Below are positions 19,369 through 30,461 of a DNA stretch of 53,406 bases, piece after piece (the first letter of the stretch is position 1; every line of letters starts with the position of its first letter). The DNA comes from Saprospiraceae bacterium (GTDB lineage: Bacteria; Bacteroidota; Bacteroidia; Chitinophagales; Saprospiraceae): assembly GCA_019694255.1 (NCBI GenBank), contig JAIBCI010000024.1:1-53406 (forward strand). Reading direction: 5' to 3'. The notes under the pieces were generated by a model that made no database searches, had not been told where the DNA came from, and saw only the letters and a program-made list of their open reading frames with translations. The position numbers were made by a program, and so were the translations under genes.

Positions 19369-20417
19369 TTTTTCCTGATAAACCGCATGGCGAGAAATGG
19401 GGAGAAATTACGGTGAAGCGAAGGACACAACCGGATTAATTTGTTCAAGAATCGTGCTGCCATTCTTGCTCCGAGAGACAGGTAGTATTCATTATAAAAT
19501 CCGGGAATGCTCTCCGTCTTGAAGTGGTGTCGGGCCGCTGCTTCAGCATACATTTCAAAAGGTACAAGTCTCTCAACCCACGTCCCAGAATATGGCTCCA
19601 TTGTATTACTTAGCTCTTCCTGAAGAGGAGGAACAATTCCTGTCTTTAAATAAAGATCCACTGCCTCGATAATTCTCTTTTCCTCCAAACCTCTGGTATT
19701 GGTGACAAGCTGGCTGATGAAGGGTTCAACAATTTGAGGAGCATGCTCGAGAATAATTTTTTTACGCACGTTTCGGCCTGAAAGCGAAGCATCCAGGCCA
19801 CCTTTCATCATATCAGTATGAACTCCTTGATGCTCATAAAATGAATGGATCTTCTTATGCTGCCAGTGTACCGCGGGGTTATGTATGTTGGCAGAAGTTG
19901 TAATCACCATGACCAGGGATTCTCCGGGAAGTGCGCGCAAGAAGCTAAAAAAAATATCCAGATCGTTGACATGCTCAATAACATTCCGGGAGGCAAGTCC
20001 ATCGACTACCAGATTTCGATTCACACAATACTCTTTCAAATCATTGATATCTCCTCTTACATAATGTTGAAAACCCAGGCCAAGATTTTCACTTAAAATA
20101 CGGCAGTCGTGGATCATGTCATCACTAATATCGTGACAGATGATATTTCCAATTCCGCATTGCCTTGCCAGCAATCCCCAGAATCCAATTCCTGCGCCGT
20201 GATCAATCAGACATAACTCTGAAGGATCGCGGCCATTCACCTTCTCTAAAATCCGAAACAGTATCTGTACGTTGGACTGGTTGTTAAACTTGATTTTACC
20301 AAGATTAAACCGGTAGTAACTCAGACCGTTTTCTGTAAGACCAATTGAATCTGCTTTGAGTTCGCGCAATTTTTGCTCAAGAATCACAGCCTGCGCTTCA
20401 ATAAATGTCAGTGTCAT
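19365..20417 (-). CDS. SAM-dependent methyltransferase
   Basis: A 350-residue class I methyltransferase. Motif I is 'IDHGAGIGFWG' at about 71-81, followed by an acidic 'HDISDDMI' and by 'SRNVIEHVNDLDIFFSFL', which resembles the post-II and III region of glycan-linked methyltransferases. The substrate is unknown; a lipid-linked sugar or a nucleotide sugar is likely from context. Both ends overlap the neighbours by four bases, so it is translated as part of asnB-methyltransferase-GT4. The last 100 residues have no assignment I can support. Confidence 0.78.
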   Translation of the reverse strand: MTLTFIEAQAVILEQKLRELKADSIGLTENGLSYYRFNLGKIKFNNQSNVQILFRILEKVNGRDPSELCLIDHGAGIGFWGLLARQCGIGNIICHDISDDMIHDCRILSENLGLGFQHYVRGDINDLKEYCVNRNLVVDGLASRNVIEHVNDLDIFFSFLRALPGESLVMVITTSANIHNPAVHWQHKKIHSFYEHQGVHTDMMKGGLDASLSGRNVRKKIILEHAPQIVEPFISQLVTNTRGLEEKRIIEAVDLYLKTGIVPPLQEELSNTMEPYSGTWVERLVPFEMYAEAAARHHFKTESIPGFYNEYYLSLGARMAARFLNKLIRLCPSLHRNFSPFLAMRFIRKK

Positions 20418-22378
20418 CCGCGATTCATTGATTGTTGGTATAGAACTTCAAATTTCCTTGCAAATAACTCCAGCGTAACGATCTTCCACAATTCATGCAC
20501 CGCAAATTGATTTTTTTCAAAAGCACGGATTAGCGCGCTGTAATCCCACCAACTTCTGCTTTTTACACTCTCAGAGTTAAGCAGATCTCTGATTTCGTTT
20601 CTTAGAATTCCTCCGGTCCACTGATCCGTTGGTGTTCCGAATCCTTTTTTATCGCGCCTCGACAATATTTTAGCAGGCACAAGGTTGCGAAGAGCTCTTC
20701 TTAATATAACCTTGGTAAGCCCGTCGCTTATTTTATCACCGTCGGGAAGACTATACATGAATTCGACAAGACGATGATCAAGAAATGGCACCCTGCTTTC
20801 AATTGAACAGGACATGCTGTTACGGTCCTCCCAGTGAAGCAGATGCGGTAGCATGGTTGTATTCAGTGTATTATACATTGCATTCTTAAGCGAAGATTCG
20901 AATTGTTCGTTCAATCTGATTCCTTTTATTGATTGTCCAAATCCGCGGTACAACGCAGGTGTGCTGTATTTCTTATTTTCCAATGACAACATTCCTTGCT
21001 GACCTTTGAACAAACTATAAACAGCTCCCGCTATTGTCTTGGCGGCAAATCCAGCAGATTCGTGCTTGGCCCATGAACCTATATGACGCATCGCAGCAGT
21101 CAAATGCCCATGTCGAAGTTCATCACTTAGCAAATACTTAAAATAATACGGGTATCCTCCGAGAATTTCATCGCCTCCCTGTCCATTTAACAATACGATG
21201 ATGCCTGATTTTCGCACGTTCTTGTAATTAAGGAAGGCACTATATGGGCTCGCCCCTGTCGTGGGACCGTCCTGTTGAAAGGACCATTCGCTTACTGCGT
21301 CTAAATTGACCTGTTGATCCTGAGTGTAATAAACTGGATCAAATTGACCAGTATCCAGAACTGCCTGAATAAATTCTCTCTCATCGTACTTTTTATCCTG
21401 ATCATAATACACAGAAAAAGTCCTGACCTGTTCTTGAAGAAACCGTTTGGCCATCATCGCAATACTGGATGAATCCAGCCCTCCGCTCAAAGCAATACCA
21501 ACCGGGACATCGGAACGCAGACGCAGTTGAACCGCATTGCCAAAAAGTTCAAAGAATCGCTCATCCTTCTCTGCATCAGTCATGCTGTAGACTGAATTTG
21601 CATGATTAATATGATAATATCGCTTAAGGACGAACTGTTGAGGATTAAGGGTAAAATAATGTCCTGCCGGAATCTGTTTTATTCCGTCGATAAAAGTGTT
21701 TTCGCTGTAATGAAGTTGATTGTATAACAGAAAATTGCCTATGGCCTCTTCATCAAACTTCAATGACACCAGGCCACTGTCAATGATCTGCTTCTCCTCT
21801 GATGCCCACAAAAACACTTTCTTGTCATGATAATAACACAAGGGCTTGACACCAAAGCGATCCCTCGCCCCGAATATCTTTTTCTCAATTCCGTCATAAA
21901 TTACAAAAGCAAACATTCCGATAAACCGGTCTAAGCATTTTTCACCCCACTGGATGTATGCCTTCAGCAAGACTTCAGCATCCCCCTGACTGTAAAAAGA
22001 ATGTCCCAGGACCTTAAGTTCTTCACGTATTTCAATGTAATTGTAAATCTCACCGTTAAATGTCATCCAGTATTTTCCAGAATCATCACAAAGCGGTTGA
22101 TGACCCGTCGGACTGAGATCAACAATCGCAAGTCGCCGGAAGGACATACCCAAATCAAAATTATGATTGGTAACTTGTCCGATGTCGGCTATCTGCTCCC
22201 TGAGTGCCGGATGGCTATCAGGCCCACTCAGTGCTTGCGAAGGCCTCCCTGCCGTACTAAGCAATACATATCCTTCGTCATCCGGTCCGCGATGCCTTAC
22301 ACGATCTGTCATCCTTCGAAGTGCTTCTACAGAGACCGGCGATGCGTGATACTGAAAAATTCCTGCAATTCCGCACAT
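20414..22378 (-). CDS. asnB: AsnB-like amidotransferase, second copy
   Basis: A 654-residue class II glutamine amidotransferase plus synthetase. Cys2 is the nucleophile, 'RHRGPDDEGY' follows, and the PP-loop 'LSGGLDSSS' is near residue 300 with 'NGQGGDEILGGYPYYF' after it. Compared with the copy at 4211-6088, it has an insertion of roughly 40 residues between 'DDEGY' and 'FRRLAIVDLSPTGHQP', inside the glutaminase domain. That layout is frequent among AsnB relatives in exopolysaccharide loci. The likely role is amidation of a glycan precursor, with asparagine synthesis as the alternative. It is followed without a gap by a methyltransferase and a GT4 glycosyltransferase. Confidence 0.88.
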   Translation of the reverse strand: MCGIAGIFQYHASPVSVEALRRMTDRVRHRGPDDEGYVLLSTAGRPSQALSGPDSHPALREQIADIGQVTNHNFDLGMSFRRLAIVDLSPTGHQPLCDDSGKYWMTFNGEIYNYIEIREELKVLGHSFYSQGDAEVLLKAYIQWGEKCLDRFIGMFAFVIYDGIEKKIFGARDRFGVKPLCYYHDKKVFLWASEEKQIIDSGLVSLKFDEEAIGNFLLYNQLHYSENTFIDGIKQIPAGHYFTLNPQQFVLKRYYHINHANSVYSMTDAEKDERFFELFGNAVQLRLRSDVPVGIALSGGLDSSSIAMMAKRFLQEQVRTFSVYYDQDKKYDEREFIQAVLDTGQFDPVYYTQDQQVNLDAVSEWSFQQDGPTTGASPYSAFLNYKNVRKSGIIVLLNGQGGDEILGGYPYYFKYLLSDELRHGHLTAAMRHIGSWAKHESAGFAAKTIAGAVYSLFKGQQGMLSLENKKYSTPALYRGFGQSIKGIRLNEQFESSLKNAMYNTLNTTMLPHLLHWEDRNSMSCSIESRVPFLDHRLVEFMYSLPDGDKISDGLTKVILRRALRNLVPAKILSRRDKKGFGTPTDQWTGGILRNEIRDLLNSESVKSRSWWDYSALIRAFEKNQFAVHELWKIVTLELFARKFEVLYQQSMNRG

Positions 22379-22684
22379 TGCTGCAAAATTAATCCGTATT
22401 TACATGCCGCTGCATGAAATATCAGCCTTAAAGTCAATGATCGGAATGTATTATTTTAGTCCAGTCTTTAACGACCGAGATAAGTCACAATTATAAGAAT
22501 GTGTCCCAAGGTGAAAAGTTAAAACTAATTTCCTCAGAAATTTGCAGGGTGTTTTCCGGGAATTCTGTCAGGATCAATAACAAAAATGCTTGGAAGAATT
22601 ATAATGTATCGTCAATACTGGCAAAAAAGCCAATTGCAGTTTCATAACCTGGTTCCTTGATGCAATCATCGCAACTTTTTTAGA
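22379..22684. other. Intergenic upstream of second asnB
   Basis: About 306 bases between the flippase stop and the asnB start, both on the minus strand. It contains the TAATTTTG box directly before asnB and no coding frame I can support. It suggests that asnB-methyltransferase-GT4 can be transcribed separately from the YfhO-flippase pair. Confidence 0.5.
22384..22391 (-). promoter_or_regulatory. -7 box abutting asnB ATG
   Basis: Reads TAATTTTG on the minus strand, ending six bases before the A of the ATG at 22378. The spacing resembles that of metH and would give a leaderless message. The upstream TTTG is missing, so this could be chance. Confidence 0.33.
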
Positions 22685-24211
22685 TTACTTTCTAACAGTA
22701 ACGGCATACAATATTTTATTTTTAAGCAAAGTATAGAAACTGTTAACCTCAGGCGAAATCTTTAATAGGATGATCGGCGGGACACAAATGATGGTCCACA
22801 CCAGTGACTTAAAAATGATCTGCGATAGCGCGGTGAAATAACGGTGATGAACAAGATCAACGCGGACATAAGTCAGAAAAATCCAGGCTAGAACAAAACA
22901 AGTCATCATCAATGCAATCGCTTTGGGGGTTTGGCTTGTAAAAGGCTGAATTCCGAGTTTGTGATAGATATACCAGTAACGACTTGCGTTAAATAAAATA
23001 AGTGATACAAGTCCTGTGATCGCAACACCTGCTACCCCGTATGCCCGGATGAAATACAGGTTGAGTAAAATCTTTAACAAAGAAACAATGACGATCGAAT
23101 AAAAATTAAACATATAATGCCTTGACAGCACGATGATCTCCGCATTACATCCTGTTATCATGTCAAGCAGTCGCCCGACCCCTAGAAAAAGTATAACGTA
23201 CAGTGCTTCACTATACATACTTTGCTTGGTTGTTAGCCCTGCCATCTCGGGATAAATTAAAAGGAGTAATCCAAAAATAAATGCACCGATAATGAAATTA
23301 TTTAGCGAGGTCTGCCGGTAATGACGCAACACTTCACCCCACTGCTTATGCCGGATGGCCGATGATACCAATGGAATTACGACCGTAATAATGGCCGTGA
23401 ATGGGACAGACATGATACTGATGAGATAATAACCAATGCTGAAAGAAGCAACTTCGGCCTGCCCGCGAAGCCATCCTAACATAATAGTATCAATGTAACT
23501 AATTACCGCCGTAAATGAGCTGCCTAGGATTGCAACACCACCAAACTTAATGATCGAACGGATCATTCGTTTTGTGATCTTGCTAATCTTTCCGGTATAT
23601 TTTAACTCACCTAGGTACCAGATATAAATCCATATTGACAAGGCGGTAATGGTTGTCAGTGAACAAAACCAGAAAAAATACGCTTCAAAGTCGATTAGCC
23701 TCGCAGCATAAAGTACGATTAATATCGTATTACCAACCTTTGGAATAAATTCGTTGATGGCTTTAGGAAAAACTGTCTTTAACTGTACAACACAAAAGTT
23801 GGTACCAACAGCTGACACCAGGGTGAAAAAAGTCAGATAAAAAACAAGTGGCAAATATTTCTCGAGTTCAGGACTGTTTTTAAAATAACTTCCGAACAAC
23901 TGCTCGCTGAAAAGAAATCCTACCAAACAAAATATAAAAAATCCAAGCAAAGGAATCACACTTACCAAAGTCAGGAAATCCCGGGCCCGATGGCTTTTGT
24001 AAAATGGAAAAAATCGATACATAATCGAGCTGCTTCCAAGCTCAGCGATCTGAGCGAAAAAAACTGCCATCGCCAGTATTGAACGAGTCATCCCGATCTG
24101 CACCTCCGAAAAGTAGGATGGCATCAGAATGAGCAGATTGATGTATCCAATAAACATGGATAAATACACAAACAGAGAATTGTAAAAACCCTGTTTTCTT
24201 ACGACGCCCAT
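22685..24211 (-). CDS. Polysaccharide flippase (MOP superfamily)
   Basis: A 508-residue integral membrane protein with about 12-14 hydrophobic segments, matching the Wzx/oligosaccharide flippase group of the MOP superfamily. It would move lipid-linked oligosaccharide across the inner membrane. 'SIGYYLISIMSVPFTAII' and 'RYWYIYHKLG' are typical of Bacteroidota homologues annotated as lipopolysaccharide biosynthesis proteins. It lies 43 bases after the YfhO gene on the same strand and precedes the second asnB cluster. The substrate cannot be inferred. No polymerase (Wzy) gene was recognised in this window. Confidence 0.85.
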   Translation of the reverse strand: MGVVRKQGFYNSLFVYLSMFIGYINLLILMPSYFSEVQIGMTRSILAMAVFFAQIAELGSSSIMYRFFPFYKSHRARDFLTLVSVIPLLGFFIFCLVGFLFSEQLFGSYFKNSPELEKYLPLVFYLTFFTLVSAVGTNFCVVQLKTVFPKAINEFIPKVGNTILIVLYAARLIDFEAYFFWFCSLTTITALSIWIYIWYLGELKYTGKISKITKRMIRSIIKFGGVAILGSSFTAVISYIDTIMLGWLRGQAEVASFSIGYYLISIMSVPFTAIITVVIPLVSSAIRHKQWGEVLRHYRQTSLNNFIIGAFIFGLLLLIYPEMAGLTTKQSMYSEALYVILFLGVGRLLDMITGCNAEIIVLSRHYMFNFYSIVIVSLLKILLNLYFIRAYGVAGVAITGLVSLILFNASRYWYIYHKLGIQPFTSQTPKAIALMMTCFVLAWIFLTYVRVDLVHHRYFTALSQIIFKSLVWTIICVPPIILLKISPEVNSFYTLLKNKILYAVTVRK

Positions 24212-24254
24212 GCCCTGATTAAAGCGTACGTAAAAATATTGGAAAACTTTTTCT

Positions 24255-26723
24255 TTACTTCTTTTTCCACTGCATCCAAAGACTTAACCCTAGAAAAGCA
24301 AACATTAAAATTGAACTGATAGCAGAGATCATCTCTCCTGTGAAATAGGAGGATGGGTGAAATGTCAGTACGATATCATGTTTGCCAGCAGGTACCCGAA
24401 TTCCCCTCAGCACGTAATTTACCCTAAATAAATCCGCAGGTTTGCCATCGATGCTTGCAGTCCAGCCCAGATCGGGGCCATACCAAATCTCAGACAATAC
24501 TGCGATCTGATCACTGTTTGCATCAGTCTTGTATTTCAATTCATTCGGGCTGTAGGATTCCAGACCGATCAGTCCTTCACCGTCTCCAGCCACTCCTGCC
24601 TTATCCTTCCATTCATTGTGTATGATCGCCATATGCTTGAGGTCTGCTTTTTTCAGTGATTCGATTTCTTCATCGGGTGTACTAACCCACTGAATATTGT
24701 TGACAAACCAAGCCGGTCCATTGGCGGCATAATTTACCAGCGCCACTTCTTTGCCGTGTTCACCTAAAATGAAATACTTCGTGTTCAACATATTCATCAC
24801 CTGAAGTGAAGACATGGATTGTATAAAATTACTGTCTGCGGGGTTTCCTGAAAAGTTCTGCAGAATCTGACCTAGTTTAGCATGCTCTGCATCAAGACAA
24901 TGCTCAATAAGATCCTGATAACGTCTAAGTTTGGCCGGATGATAACCTCCTATCGTATGATGGTAATAAGAGGTTGGAATCGAACTATTATAAGTATCAA
25001 TGGTCGCATCAAAAACTCTAAAACCCGGGGTCTTATCCTGAAGGATCTGATCATCCACCTTTCTGGTTTGGAAAATACTGTTACTGGCATTATCACTCAT
25101 AAAATCCTTGTGCGAAATATACCTGCTGTTAATGGAAAAAACATCAAACAGCATCAATACGCCAAATCCACCCAGAAATACATAGGGCTTGAGCTTACCC
25201 TGATTGGCAAAATAAATAAGCAAGGCACCTGCCGCAAGAATTAATAAGCTGCGAAGTGAATCGCCTGTCATCATCGCCTCCCTGAGATTTACCATAATTT
25301 TGGCTTCCTCCCCGCTAGCCCCTTTACTCATATCAAAAAATCCAGGCCCCACGATCCAGAAAAAAATGCAAATCAAACCAAGCACACCACCTGATATTAA
25401 AAGTGAACGCTTGACTGCTTCCTGACTGAATTCATTTTTAATCAATTTTCCAAGAACAAAAAATCCAAAAATTCCAAGGTATAAAGCCACAATGGTTAGA
25501 ATAGAACTGGGTGCTCTGAACTTGTTCAAAAAAGGCAGATAGTTGAATAATATCTCATTGAGCATTTCAAAATGTCTGCCCATCGACATCAAGCTTAATA
25601 ACGTAATACTGACAACGAACCACCATCGCATTTTGCCTTCAACCAGCTGAATACCCATGAGGAATAACAACACCAGAAGAATTCCCATGTAAAAAGGTCC
25701 TCCGGTGAAAGGAAGTTCACCCCAATATCCTGGCACAACGGTGTTGCTGTTGACCGGTATTCTGGCTTTTTGCAAAGCAGATTTAATGTTGGAGTTGCTC
25801 ATCGCTTTCTCTCCGCTTCCTCCACCAGCTACTCCAGGTATGATGGTTGCCACGAGATCAAGTACCCCATTGCTCCAACGCATAGCATAATCCCATTCAA
25901 GCCCTGATTTGCTGGTATTGTCACCAGTTGTGGTTGAAGTGGATAATACAGAACCACCGCGCATCGTCTGCTTCACGTATTCTCGCGTGGTGAGAATTGT
26001 TGTTGCAGAACACATAAAACCTAAAATAGCAACTATTCCCAACAAAGCAGTATTGATGGCAAAACCCGGCAATTCTGATTTCTTAAAAGCTTCAACCAGC
26101 GCGATGATAAAAAGCGGCACAATGCCAAGCAACAGGTAGTAACTCATCTGTACGTGATTGTTAACGATCTGCATGCCAAAGCCAAAGGCAAAAAGACCTA
26201 ATCCAGCCCACCGGTTTTTGAAATAATTTACCCATATTCCGGCTATAGTGCATGTTGCAAAACTGATCACTGCAAGCTTGGTAAGATGCCCTGCTTCCAA
26301 TAGCAAAATATTTCCGGTGCTGAAAGCCATAGCTACCGCTGCAAGGGCAGATACATAGGTCCCCAGACCCAACACAATTAAGCCGATATACAGAAATAAC
26401 ATCATGGCAAAAAATGTATTGATGGGTGGCTTTGACATCAGCAACGGCAATTGTTGCAGATACTTGATGAAATTATTTTTAGACTCCATGCTTGTTTGAT
26501 AAAGAGGCATACCACCAAACATATTGTCACTCCACAAGGCAACGTCCTTGTGACTCTTGTTGTATTCGATGCTCTCATGGGCCATCGCCTGCCAGGATTT
26601 AAAATCGGATTGCTGAAGCACTTTTCCTTTCAGCGCCGGGAGAAAAAACAGGGTTGCAATAATGTAAAACAAGGCCACAATAATCAGATGCGGTACCAGG
26701 TTTTTCATATTAAAATTATTCAT
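24255..26723 (-). CDS. YfhO-family membrane protein
   Basis: An 822-residue membrane protein with a dozen or so hydrophobic segments, then a soluble region of about 250 residues before a last membrane helix. The N-terminus 'LFFLPALKGKVLQQSDF' and the C-terminal 'EIWYGPDLGWTASIDGKP' with 'VPAGKHDIVLTFHPSSY' are hallmarks of the YfhO family (Bacteroidota branch). In Firmicutes, YfhO proteins are linked to glycosylation of lipoteichoic acid; in Bacteroidota the role is not established, though a GT-C-like lipid-linked sugar transferase is plausible. It has its own promoter and leads the flippase gene, which ties it to surface glycan export. Confidence 0.87.
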   Translation of the reverse strand: MNNFNMKNLVPHLIIVALFYIIATLFFLPALKGKVLQQSDFKSWQAMAHESIEYNKSHKDVALWSDNMFGGMPLYQTSMESKNNFIKYLQQLPLLMSKPPINTFFAMMLFLYIGLIVLGLGTYVSALAAVAMAFSTGNILLLEAGHLTKLAVISFATCTIAGIWVNYFKNRWAGLGLFAFGFGMQIVNNHVQMSYYLLLGIVPLFIIALVEAFKKSELPGFAINTALLGIVAILGFMCSATTILTTREYVKQTMRGGSVLSTSTTTGDNTSKSGLEWDYAMRWSNGVLDLVATIIPGVAGGGSGEKAMSNSNIKSALQKARIPVNSNTVVPGYWGELPFTGGPFYMGILLVLLFLMGIQLVEGKMRWWFVVSITLLSLMSMGRHFEMLNEILFNYLPFLNKFRAPSSILTIVALYLGIFGFFVLGKLIKNEFSQEAVKRSLLISGGVLGLICIFFWIVGPGFFDMSKGASGEEAKIMVNLREAMMTGDSLRSLLILAAGALLIYFANQGKLKPYVFLGGFGVLMLFDVFSINSRYISHKDFMSDNASNSIFQTRKVDDQILQDKTPGFRVFDATIDTYNSSIPTSYYHHTIGGYHPAKLRRYQDLIEHCLDAEHAKLGQILQNFSGNPADSNFIQSMSSLQVMNMLNTKYFILGEHGKEVALVNYAANGPAWFVNNIQWVSTPDEEIESLKKADLKHMAIIHNEWKDKAGVAGDGEGLIGLESYSPNELKYKTDANSDQIAVLSEIWYGPDLGWTASIDGKPADLFRVNYVLRGIRVPAGKHDIVLTFHPSSYFTGEMISAISSILMFAFLGLSLWMQWKKK

Positions 26724-26748
26724 ATATATATCTTATTAATATGTAAAG

Positions 26749-26782
26749 CAAAGGTAAAAAATTTATCTATGGGAAGGTCAAA
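26749..26782 (-). promoter_or_regulatory. Promoter of YfhO-flippase operon
   Basis: On the minus strand TTTG (26779-26782) is followed by a 22-base spacer and TACCTTTG (26749-26756). The -7 box is exact; the spacer is slightly longer than the usual 19-21. The box ends 26 bases before the ATG. Confidence 0.55.
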
Positions 26783-27013
26783 TCCCCGGACTTATCCTCC
26801 GGAACAGACTACATCAGGCAAAAGCTTCATTCATAACGCAGCCAATGAAGTTATGGCTTAATGTTCTAAAAATTGGTAAGAGCCCCACATTGGATTCCCT
26901 TTCTTTTAATTGGCCTGATGTGGCGAATAAATGTTTATTCTGAAGGTTTTGATTAATGCATAAACATTATTTATAATACTTAATATTCTGAATATATGTA
27001 ACTTAATTGAATA

Positions 27014-27045
27014 TTTGCGGATCGCCAACCCTTTGTTTATCTTTG
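27014..27045 (+). promoter_or_regulatory. Promoter of icmF
   Basis: TTTG at 27014-27017, a 20-base spacer, and TATCTTTG at 27038-27045. Both elements and their spacing match the Bacteroidota primary sigma factor consensus. The box ends 21 bases before the icmF ATG. This is the best promoter in the window. Confidence 0.7.
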
Positions 27046-27066
27046 GTGAACATATCTTAGATTTAT

Positions 27067-30000
27067 ATGCCTGTACAATCCGGAGCCTACCAGGCCACGC
27101 ACAAAATTCGCATCCTAACCGCTGCTTCACTTTTTGATGGACATGACGCTGCAATCAATATCATGCGCAGAATACTACAATCCAGTGGTGCCGAAATCAT
27201 CCATCTTGGCCATAACCGCTCGGCGCTGGAGATTGTTGAAGCAGCAATTCAGGAGGATGTTCAGGGGATCGCAATTACCTCATACCAGGGTGGACACAAT
27301 GAATTTTTTAAATATATCTACGACCTGCTAAAAGAAAGAAATTGTAGTCACATAAGAATCTTTGGGGGTGGCGGAGGAACAATTCTTCCTTCGGAGATTG
27401 CAGATTTGCACAACTACGGAATCGCGCGAATCTATAGTCCGGATGACGGCCGGAAGATGGGCTTGCAGGGTATGATCAACGACGTGCTCATGCAATGTGA
27501 TTTTCAGACCGGAAGTTCTCTCAACGGGGAAGTCCGATCACTCGCACGTCAGGATTTTCGCGCTGTAGCGCGTCTGATCTCTGCCGTAGAAAATTTTCCA
27601 GACAAGAGTGACGAGATACTCAGCAGTATTCCTGCTCCAGATCCACAAAAGCTTCCTGCACCGGTGCTGGGAATAACGGGGACCGGCGGTGCAGGCAAAT
27701 CAAGTCTGGTAGACGAGTTGATCAGGAGATTTATCCTGGATTTTAACGATAAAAAAATTGCAGTACTCTCCGTGGATCCCAGCAAGCGTAAGACGGGTGG
27801 CGCTTTGCTTGGCGACCGAATTCGAATGAATGCAATTCACCCGGAGTTTCATCACGGCCGCGTATTTATGCGTTCGATGGCCACCAGACAGAGTAACCTG
27901 GCCTTGTCTCCCCATATTAAAAATGCCATTGAGATCCTTCGCAAAGCTTCCTTTGATCTAATTATCCTGGAGACATCGGGGATCGGTCAGAGCGATACAG
28001 AAATAGTTGATTTCAGCGATGTATCCCTCTACGTCATGACCCCTGAATACGGCGCTGCAACCCAGCTTGAAAAAATCGACATGCTGGATTTTGCAGATAT
28101 TATTTCGATCAACAAATTTGACAAACGGGGTGCTGCAGATGCCTTGAGGGATGTCAGGAAGCAAGTACAGCGCAATAAGCAACTTTGGGATAAATCACCC
28201 GATGAAATGCAGGTTTATGGTACCATTGCTTCGCAATTCAATGATCCGGGTACGAATTTGCTTTACAAAAAATTAATGCAGTTGATCTGCGACAGGACTG
28301 GAAGGAATTTCAATTCAACCATCGATTTGCCACTTGGTGATTCAGAGAAAATATTCATCATTCCGCCGGGCAGAACAAGGTACCTGAGCGAAATCGCAGA
28401 CAATAACCGCCATTATGATGAAATGATTGCTCAGCAGTCAGCGTATGCAGCAGACTGGCAAACACTTCACCAGGCGATACAAATAATTGGCGACCAGGAA
28501 ATACGGAACAAGATGCAGGTCCAATTAGAGGATGTGCTGCAGCGTTTGGACGGTCATACCAAGTACCTGATAGAACACTGGGAAGAAAAGAAAAAAAAGT
28601 ACCGGGCAGACGAATTCATTTACCAGGTAAGAGGCAAAGAAATTCGTGTTCCAACTTTTACTGAATCTCTTTCGCATATCAGAATACCAAGAGTAGTGCT
28701 GCCACAATACAAAAGTTGGTCTGACATCGTACGGTGGAATGGTCAAGAAAATGTACCGGGTGAATTTCCATACACAGCCGGTGTATTCCCATTCAAACGT
28801 AAAGAAGAAGATCCGACAAGGATGTTTGCAGGTGAAGGAGGACCGGAACGCACCAATCGTCGGTTTCATTACGTAAGCATCGATATGCCTGCGAATCGAC
28901 TAAGTACAGCTTTTGATTCAGTCACACTCTATGGTGAAGATCCTGATTTCCGCCCGGATATTTATGGCAAGGTCGGTAATAGTGGCGTGAGCATCTGTAG
29001 CCTTGACGATGCAAAAAAATTATACAGCGGTTTTGATCTTTGTGATCCCCGTACCTCAGTGAGCATGACCATCAACGGTCCTGCTGCAACGATCTGCGCC
29101 TTCTTTATGAATGTCGCCATTGACCAGCAGTGTGAGTTCTATATCCGCGAGCACAATCTCGAACACCTGGTCGAAGAAACGCTTCGTAAAAAATATGATG
29201 CTCACCATATCCCAAGACCATCCTACAAAGGTGAATTGCCACCGGGCAATAATGGTTTGGGATTACTGTTGCTGGGATGTACGGGTGATGAAGTACTCGA
29301 CCCTCAGGCCTACGCTGCAATGAAAGCCAAAGCATTGTCAGCAGTTCGAGGCACCGTTCAGGCTGATATTCTCAAAGAGGATCAGGCACAGAATACATGT
29401 ATCTTTTCGACAGAGTTTTCACTCAAACTCATGGGTGACGTTCAGGAGTATTTTATCAGACACAAGGTCCGTAATTTCTATTCAGTATCCATAAGCGGAT
29501 ATCATATTGCGGAGGCAGGCGCCAATCCAATATCACAACTGGCTTTTACGCTAAGTAACGGATTCACCTTTGTAGAATATTATCTTTCCCGTGGACTGAA
29601 AGTAGATGATTTTGCACCGAATTTGTCATTTTTCTTTTCGAATGGAATTGACCCGGAATATGCGGTCATCGGAAGGGTGGCGCGCAGGATTTGGGCTAAA
29701 GCGATGAAGTATAAATACAAGGCCAACGAAAGAAGCCAGATGCTCAAATATCACATTCAGACTTCAGGTCGTTCATTGCATGCACAGGAAATTTCCTTCA
29801 ATGACATCCGTACCACACTGCAGGCGCTTTATGCAATTTATGACAACTGCAATTCGCTTCACACCAACGCCTATGATGAAGCAATCACCACGCCGACAGA
29901 AGAGTCTGTTCGAAGGGCTATGGCTATTCAGCTCATCATTAATAATGAATTGGGTTTGGCCAAAAACGAAAATCCGATTCAGGGTTCGTTTGTTATTGAA

Positions 30001-30447
30001 GAACTCACCGATTTGGTTGAAGAGGCCGTGCTCCGCGAATTCGACAATATATCAGAACGGGGAGGCGTGCTGGGCGCGATGGAGACCATGTACCAGCGTA
30101 GTAAAATACAGGAGGAGAGTTTGTATTATGAAACGCTTAAACACAACGGTGAATACCCGATCATCGGAGTGAATACATTTCTTTCCAAGGATGGTTCGCC
30201 TACAGTATTACCACGCGAAGTAATCAGAGCGACAGATGATGAAAAGAAGGACCAGATCAACTCACTTCAGGACCTCAAAAAATCAAACGATTCTTCTTCC
30301 AGACAAACATTGATGAACCTTCAAAAAGCAGCGATCACCAATCATAATATTTTCAATGAGCTCATGGAAGCAGTCAAGTCCTGCTCGTTGGGTCAGATCA
30401 CCAATGCCCTCTACGCGGTTGGAGGAAAGTATCGTCGTAATATGTAA
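27067..30447 (+). CDS. icmF: IcmF fused acyl-CoA mutase
   Basis: A 1126-residue fusion with the domain order of isobutyryl-CoA mutase fused. An N-terminal adenosylcobalamin-binding domain has '[14 protein letters not shown]' with H26 as the likely cobalt ligand. A MeaB-like G-protein chaperone follows, with its P-loop 'GTGGAGKSS' near residue 205. The C-terminal part is the mutase TIM barrel ('[19 protein letters not shown]', '[19 protein letters not shown]'). It rearranges branched and linear short-chain acyl-CoAs (isobutyryl/n-butyryl, sometimes isovaleryl/pivalyl), as established for the family. Methylmalonyl-CoA mutase is the alternative, but that enzyme lacks the internal GTPase. It has a strong promoter of its own. 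Confidence 0.93.
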   Translation: MPVQSGAYQATHKIRILTAASLFDGHDAAINIMRRILQSSGAEIIHLGHNRSALEIVEAAIQEDVQGIAITSYQGGHNEFFKYIYDLLKERNCSHIRIFGGGGGTILPSEIADLHNYGIARIYSPDDGRKMGLQGMINDVLMQCDFQTGSSLNGEVRSLARQDFRAVARLISAVENFPDKSDEILSSIPAPDPQKLPAPVLGITGTGGAGKSSLVDELIRRFILDFNDKKIAVLSVDPSKRKTGGALLGDRIRMNAIHPEFHHGRVFMRSMATRQSNLALSPHIKNAIEILRKASFDLIILETSGIGQSDTEIVDFSDVSLYVMTPEYGAATQLEKIDMLDFADIISINKFDKRGAADALRDVRKQVQRNKQLWDKSPDEMQVYGTIASQFNDPGTNLLYKKLMQLICDRTGRNFNSTIDLPLGDSEKIFIIPPGRTRYLSEIADNNRHYDEMIAQQSAYAADWQTLHQAIQIIGDQEIRNKMQVQLEDVLQRLDGHTKYLIEHWEEKKKKYRADEFIYQVRGKEIRVPTFTESLSHIRIPRVVLPQYKSWSDIVRWNGQENVPGEFPYTAGVFPFKRKEEDPTRMFAGEGGPERTNRRFHYVSIDMPANRLSTAFDSVTLYGEDPDFRPDIYGKVGNSGVSICSLDDAKKLYSGFDLCDPRTSVSMTINGPAATICAFFMNVAIDQQCEFYIREHNLEHLVEETLRKKYDAHHIPRPSYKGELPPGNNGLGLLLLGCTGDEVLDPQAYAAMKAKALSAVRGTVQADILKEDQAQNTCIFSTEFSLKLMGDVQEYFIRHKVRNFYSVSISGYHIAEAGANPISQLAFTLSNGFTFVEYYLSRGLKVDDFAPNLSFFFSNGIDPEYAVIGRVARRIWAKAMKYKYKANERSQMLKYHIQTSGRSLHAQEISFNDIRTTLQALYAIYDNCNSLHTNAYDEAITTPTEESVRRAMAIQLIINNELGLAKNENPIQGSFVIEELTDLVEEAVLREFDNISERGGVLGAMETMYQRSKIQEESLYYETLKHNGEYPIIGVNTFLSKDGSPTVLPREVIRATDDEKKDQINSLQDLKKSNDSSSRQTLMNLQKAAITNHNIFNELMEAVKSCSLGQITNALYAVGGKYRRNM

Positions 30448-30461
30448 TTTGATTCGTAACA

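Larger units (their letters stand above)
26724..27066. other. Divergent promoter region YfhO / icmF
   Basis: About 343 bases between divergent genes. It contains two good Bacteroidota promoters pointing outward (entries at 26749 and 27014). The 200 bases between them show no coding frame or RNA that I recognise. Confidence 0.6.

Noticed and set aside
26451-26861. 136-codon plus-strand frame near the YfhO start
   Set aside because: It overlaps the YfhO N-terminus antisense and covers its promoter; there are no protein features.
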